64,000 bases of DNA from Oscheius dolichura. Lineage: Eukaryota > Nematoda > Chromadorea > Rhabditida > Rhabditidae. The notes below the pieces were generated by a model that saw only the letters and a program-made list of their open reading frames with translations, searched no databases and was not told the origin of the DNA. This document shows, in pieces, positions 59,471 through 64,000 of the stretch. The number at the start of each line of letters is the position of its first letter. Positions within the stretch are counted from its first letter, which is position 1. The position numbers were made by a program, and so were the translations under genes. The stretch is taken from assembly GCA_932521035.1 (NCBI GenBank), contig OW051497.1:5394001-5458000 (forward strand), written 5' to 3'.

Positions 59471-62400
59471 ATTCAGAAGCGAGTTCGGCGGAGCAAAAAA
59501 GGGAAGAAGAGTGTGTTTGCGAACAACGAAACGATCTGATAACACCAATAAGAAGGGTCTTCGGACGTGGCTGAAGATTTTATTGCTTCAATATTTTTCA
59601 GGAAGCCCCATAATAGATATTGTGGCTTAAAAAGTGGGCTTCTTCAAATAGGTGAAAAATTTGATTGCCTGGAGGTCTTCCCCCAGCTGGCAGCTGGAAG
59701 AGACAGAACGTTATCTAGGTTTAGGAGGTGATAGGGTGAGTAGGACCATTAGGGCAGGGCACGTACAAATAAATAGTTACTGTTACCGCAAACGGCATCT
59801 GCCCCGGACGGATGTTTTTGCCCCGAAAGATGGCAGAACGTCACTCAAGTAAACAATATTCGCCCGGGATATACAAAATTGTCTGGTCCCCTGTCTAACA
59901 ACAATATGTTTTCTAAACAAACAGTACAACAGAGGGCACTTTCAGGCAATTAGTCACAGAATCCAGCTGGCACCTTTTTAGAGCACGATGGGAGGAGGCA
60001 TACATATAATGGGAGACGCCAAGAATAGCGAGGGTGACAGAGTATCTCAGAGCCATCGCTATATGAAAAAGACGGGCTTTGTGAGACGACGTGTATGTGA
60101 ATTTCCCATGAAATATGGATTGAGAGAGAACCTTTTAGTTATTGTTGGAGGAGAGAGGGGGATGTAAAGACGCATCCATTGTAACAGAAAAAAAATTCAA
60201 ATGTTTATGAGGGAACCTCTTAATCATCTTGCCTGGACTGAGGCGGTCATTGTTTTCTATTGCTGACGCAAAAAAACTAAGATCTTTGCAAAAGTTCAGA
60301 ATAAATAAGAAATGAGTCAATTAGAATTAATGGATCCTAAATGGATGGGGATTGACCGATAAGCTGAGATGGCCGGGCACAATGGAGCATGAGAACTGAC
60401 CAAGTATATAATTTTGAAGGCACTGCCCTCAGGGTAGTGAGGAAAATAGCACGTAAAACGGGGAGCTCCCTAGGCACGCAATCAATGTGTCCAGCTCGAC
60501 CGAAGATAAGCCTGGAAAAGGTCCTCTCTTGGCCGGAATATTTATTGAATAATGTGGAGTGGCGGAAGGAAATGGCTGACTGTTGCTAGGTGCCTTACAA
60601 CCGCCTCTTAAAAGAGCCAGACTGGCTTAATCCCTTGCGAGTGAGGAATCACTAGCGAGGGTGGGAATTGTTGTTCTTTTTGCAGAAGAAGGGCGATGAC
60701 TATATCATTCGTAATCCTTTTAAACACAACGCCAGGCAGAGAAGATCATAGGGGGATAAGCACAACCTCAGTGCTTTGTTACACAACGCCAGACATTTTG
60801 CAACATCACAAGAGCACTTGCTGACATTGCGATAATCAAAGGAGCAAAAGAGAAAAGCTACTGGAAATGGATTTTCTTTGATTTCCTCTTTCCACTTCTA
60901 TTTCCGAGTAGTACAAAAGAGCGAACTGACATTTGCGTAGGAGCAACCCCACTTCCGCAGAACAGCGCGTTGGTAATTTGATACACTGATGAACTAATAG
61001 CAAACTATTGCCCACACATCAACGGCTTATAATAAGTTGTGAGCGACCTATGAATCGAATCCGTAGACGCAATAAAAGCATTTGAGTATGTGGGTGTTCG
61101 GAAGCTGAGGGGACAGCTCTTGAACCGGAGCAATGACCGGCGAAGACGAATGAATGAATGAATGAAGCCTAGATGGACGGCAGATGGGCTCAAGAGCTGA
61201 CAGACGAATACAGGCAGCCGTATGGGAAACAATTATCCGCTTGTCTGATTCCATTTGGATCAGTTGTTGGTGGGCACAAATCCTCCTCTAGAATGAAATC
61301 TAGGGTTTCGGTCTTGAAATTGAAAAGCAATCTTTAAAGAGCTTCGGATTATCATCTTCTCCATGTTCTGATTCATTCGGACCAAGTAAAAAAGAGGGCG
61401 GAGGAAGTCAAAAAGCCATGGTTATCCGATGTTTGTGGGATTAACCATTGTATGGCCGCTATGGTCAATGAGTGGAAGCAACAGAATGGATTAGCGAGAT
61501 TGCTGCCGAAGAAAGGAAATGCACATCTGGCGCGTGTCACGCACCACCCATAATAAGAAGTATTATTTTATTGACTAAACGACTCATTGAGAGCATTTTC
61601 TCATTAAGATCTTTTCATTAAACGGGAGATAAGGCCGGACGAGATCATTTACAGGGCATCAAAAGTCATAAGTCGTCTATTTTGTGACAGACTTGGTGTC
61701 GGAGCGACAGATGTGTGAGAATTGATTACACGGAGAGCCGCCGATGAAGAATAATTGCCAGAATCATCGGCTGGGTGGTCGAGGCGGATGGGCATCTTTC
61801 AACAATCTTGGAGAATGAGGAAATGTATCACACTTTATGAAAACGGTGGTTCTAGTTGACAAATTATGATCTGGGTCGTGACCAGAAGAGATAAACGATG
61901 GGTTGACAGGAAAACAGGCCGGTTGCCACGTTCAACTGCATAATTGGTCCGATCCGCAATGGATCACAGGTAACTTCCCGCTAATCATAACTATTCTGAC
62001 AGAATTATTCAGAAGTCGAATTCCGGAAGCAACACTTCCATTCACGCCCAAAAGGCATTTGCTGATTACTAGCAGATCCGGAAAAATAAAGCCCTCCTGG
62101 ATTAGTCTGCCAGAATTACATAAGTACCGTAACTTCTGGGACTATAAGTGTTTTCAATGCATCCAGGGTAGGGGGTTGTAAGCACGATGTACAGTTAGAT
62201 GCTAGCACATATCAGTTTCAGCAAAAAGATCGTTGTTACACCGAATGTACAAAGTATTTTAATGTGGAAATGCTTGTTATTAGTTGATTTTGAGAGATTG
62301 GGGGGATCTGAAAGACACCAATGGATGTGACTGTAAAATCCGGATGAACTTCCTCCCGGTCATATTGAAATTGCTTCCGTTCCAATTTTATTCCAACTGT

Positions 62401-63329
62401 TCCTTTGGCTGCCACAGAATGTTTTTCGTCTTGCAGACCTTCGTCTATCATTGTCATGTAACTATAAGGTTGAAGCAATAGCTTTTAAACGGAGAAGTTG
62501 AATTATGCTTCATTCTATACCAATTCCAGAATTTCAGCTCTTTACAGAAAAGCTTCCGTCGCTCAATTGCACATTTAGTACATGAGGAGTTGGTTATCAT
62601 CAACAGGTGGGGGTATTGTTGCTGCTCTTAGAGTGCATTCCCCTCCCGACATTCGAACGGAGACCTACGCTCTTGCCTTTCCGATAGTACTTCTACACCT
62701 CGTAAAGTACACCTTCCCAGCCGAGGTCACTCGTTTCTCATAGGTAAAAAACGCGCCGTACAACTCTTTCTTTACACGCAACCCGCCGACAAAGAACACC
62801 GCTCACATATTTCTGGAACGGTCACCGCCCCGGCCACTCTTCTTTGGCATCTTCAGTCGACTCGTCTGCCCTTCCGGGAACCGTAGGCCGTGGTCAGTCG
62901 CACTAGAGAATAAGTCATCTATTGCACTGATTTCGGCCTGCAGTTTTTCGACAAACGGGCCACATGGTTTTATCAAGAGAACGCCGACGACACCCCGCAA
63001 AAAGCCGAGTTATTGATTTTCATCAACATAAACACGGCGCTGTTTAACAAAGTTCACCGCGGCCACAGCCTATTACCACGTTTTCACCTCTTTTCTGTTG
63101 GGTAATTTCTCAAAAAGAGACTAAAATCACAGACTTCATTTCGAATTGCCGCCTATTCTCGCTCGCATGGATACGCAGACCGCATATGCCCGCCGGCTTA
63201 CTCTGATCCCTCAGGAAGTGTTTTCATGAGATCGATATGTTCATCCGGCGGTCAGCTGCGTGCTTCTTTTTCTTATCTCTCGCTCTCCTCATCCGACTGA
63301 CAGCAGCGCGAGACGAGCCCGGCCCAATT
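59471..63329. other. Intergenic 3.9 kb between divergent FUT8 and BTB genes
   Basis: Contains an (ATGA)n-type microsatellite near 61150-61164. Minus frames at 62803-63000 (with AEISAIDDLFSSATDHG then KKSGRGGDRSRN, and a GTGAGC donor at its end) and 62236-62478 are somewhat protein-like and could be exons of a small gene, but I cannot connect them in frame. Confidence 0.4.
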
Positions 63330-63342
63330 TATTCAATTTTAG
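63330..63342 (+). promoter_or_regulatory. Probable trans-splice acceptor of the BTB gene
   Basis: TTATTCAATTTTAG, 24 nt before the ATG at 63367. Confidence 0.4.
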
Positions 63343-63366
63343 GGTGATAACCCAGTATTTTTTTCC

Positions 63367-63969
63367 ATGAAAATGACTTCCATGGAGAGTCATATGTTTT
63401 CTAGTCCCTATGAAGGCTGTGATATTGTCATACGGTGTGATGATGCTCCCGGGGAGAATATTTATAACACCATGACTGTGGGTTAATTACATTCCTTTGT
63501 CTGAGGATCTTGTTTTAGGCTCTGAGTGCAAATTCGAGATATTTTAGACATATTCTAGACAGGCGAACTCCCAGATATTTGAGCTATAAATTTGAAGACA
63601 TCACCCAAGATACAGATCACGTAATTCAGACGGTGTTAACGGATATTATGGGTTTTAGTATGACACGTATTCTACAAATATATCCCAGAACATGTTCTTC
63701 ACTCTTCTTGATCTATGGTATAACAATAATTCAGGTAAGACGATGAGGTACAACACTTTACATGTTCAGTACTTGATCTTGTTGACTATTACGAACAAGA
63801 CGTGATAGGGATCTACATGGTCCTGAGGAGGATAGAAAGCGATAAGGTCGACTTGCTCCGGGATGCAATGGTTCAGTACATTCGATACGACAAGCCCCTG
63901 GCAAATGAATTTCTCCATAAAAGTCTGAAAATGCAGGAGTATGACCTCTTCGTACGTGTCAACAACTAG
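63367..63969 (+). CDS. Short BTB/POZ-domain protein
   Basis: Three exons (63367-63477, 63519-63657, 63770-63969), 149 residues, phases consistent. The BTB fold is visible as CDIVIRCDDAPGENIY, then ALSANSRYFRHIL, then YKFEDITQDT with VIQTVLTDIMGF. The rest (VDLLRDAMVQYIRY, LANEFLHKSLKMQEYDLF) fits the helical end of a BTB. No MATH, BACK or Kelch part follows before the stop, so it is either a BTB-only protein or a divergent member. BTB proteins often bind CUL3 or each other. A donor six bases upstream (GTTTTA) is an alternative for the second intron. Confidence 0.6.
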
Positions 63970-64000
63970 GATCAAATAACGAGAGTTATAGCATCACATT

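Noticed and set aside
61140-61170. ATGA tandem repeat
   Set aside because: Ordinary short microsatellite without further significance.

Overview
The window is compact nuclear DNA of a nematode-like animal. Nearly every gene is split into many short exons by introns that are mostly 36-45 nt, with GT donors and (T)TTNAG acceptors. Gene families are metazoan. One gene carries a ground-like (hedgehog-related) domain, a family I know only from nematodes. At least twelve first coding exons sit just downstream of a pyrimidine-rich AG acceptor, which fits spliced-leader trans-splicing. The species cannot be named from this sequence.

Layout. 1-2155 (+): 3' part of a HIF-alpha gene, from PAS-B through the oxygen-dependent degron. 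4606-5165 (+): Ly6/uPAR-type GPI-anchored protein. 5407-7609 (-): gamma-glutamyltransferase. 7854-9010 (-): exons of an unrecognised gene. 9348-11169 (-): EGF-type type I membrane protein with a PPxY tail. 11.2-15.0 kb: no convincing gene. 15058-16287 (+): ground-like protein with an unusual C-terminal extension. 16450-22707 (-): ALK receptor tyrosine kinase, 30 exons. 22.7-29.4 kb: large intergenic stretch with a TTAA-flanked palindromic element. 29436-30091 (+): bZIP factor. 34113-38397 (+): SIPA1-like Rap GAP. 39385-46272 (-): proteasome activator PA200. 47957-48400 (-): possible small gene. 48551-50627 (+): gremlin/DAN-type BMP antagonist. 52387-54547 (-): aftiphilin. 55169-56100 (-): IL-17-family cytokine. 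57047-59431 (-): FUT8. 59.5-63.3 kb: no clear gene. 63367-63969 (+): short BTB protein.

The genes do not form one pathway. Many act in signalling or at the cell surface: hypoxia (HIF), ALK, Rap GAP, BMP antagonist, IL-17, Ly6 and an EGF receptor-like protein. FUT8 and GGT act in the secretory pathway or at the surface; PA200 and aftiphilin are housekeeping. The minus-strand run EGF protein, unrecognised gene, GGT is closely spaced and could be an operon. Exon models were built by hand; for the genes with exon tables below, summed exon lengths are divisible by three. No homology search was run; family names rest on recognised motifs.
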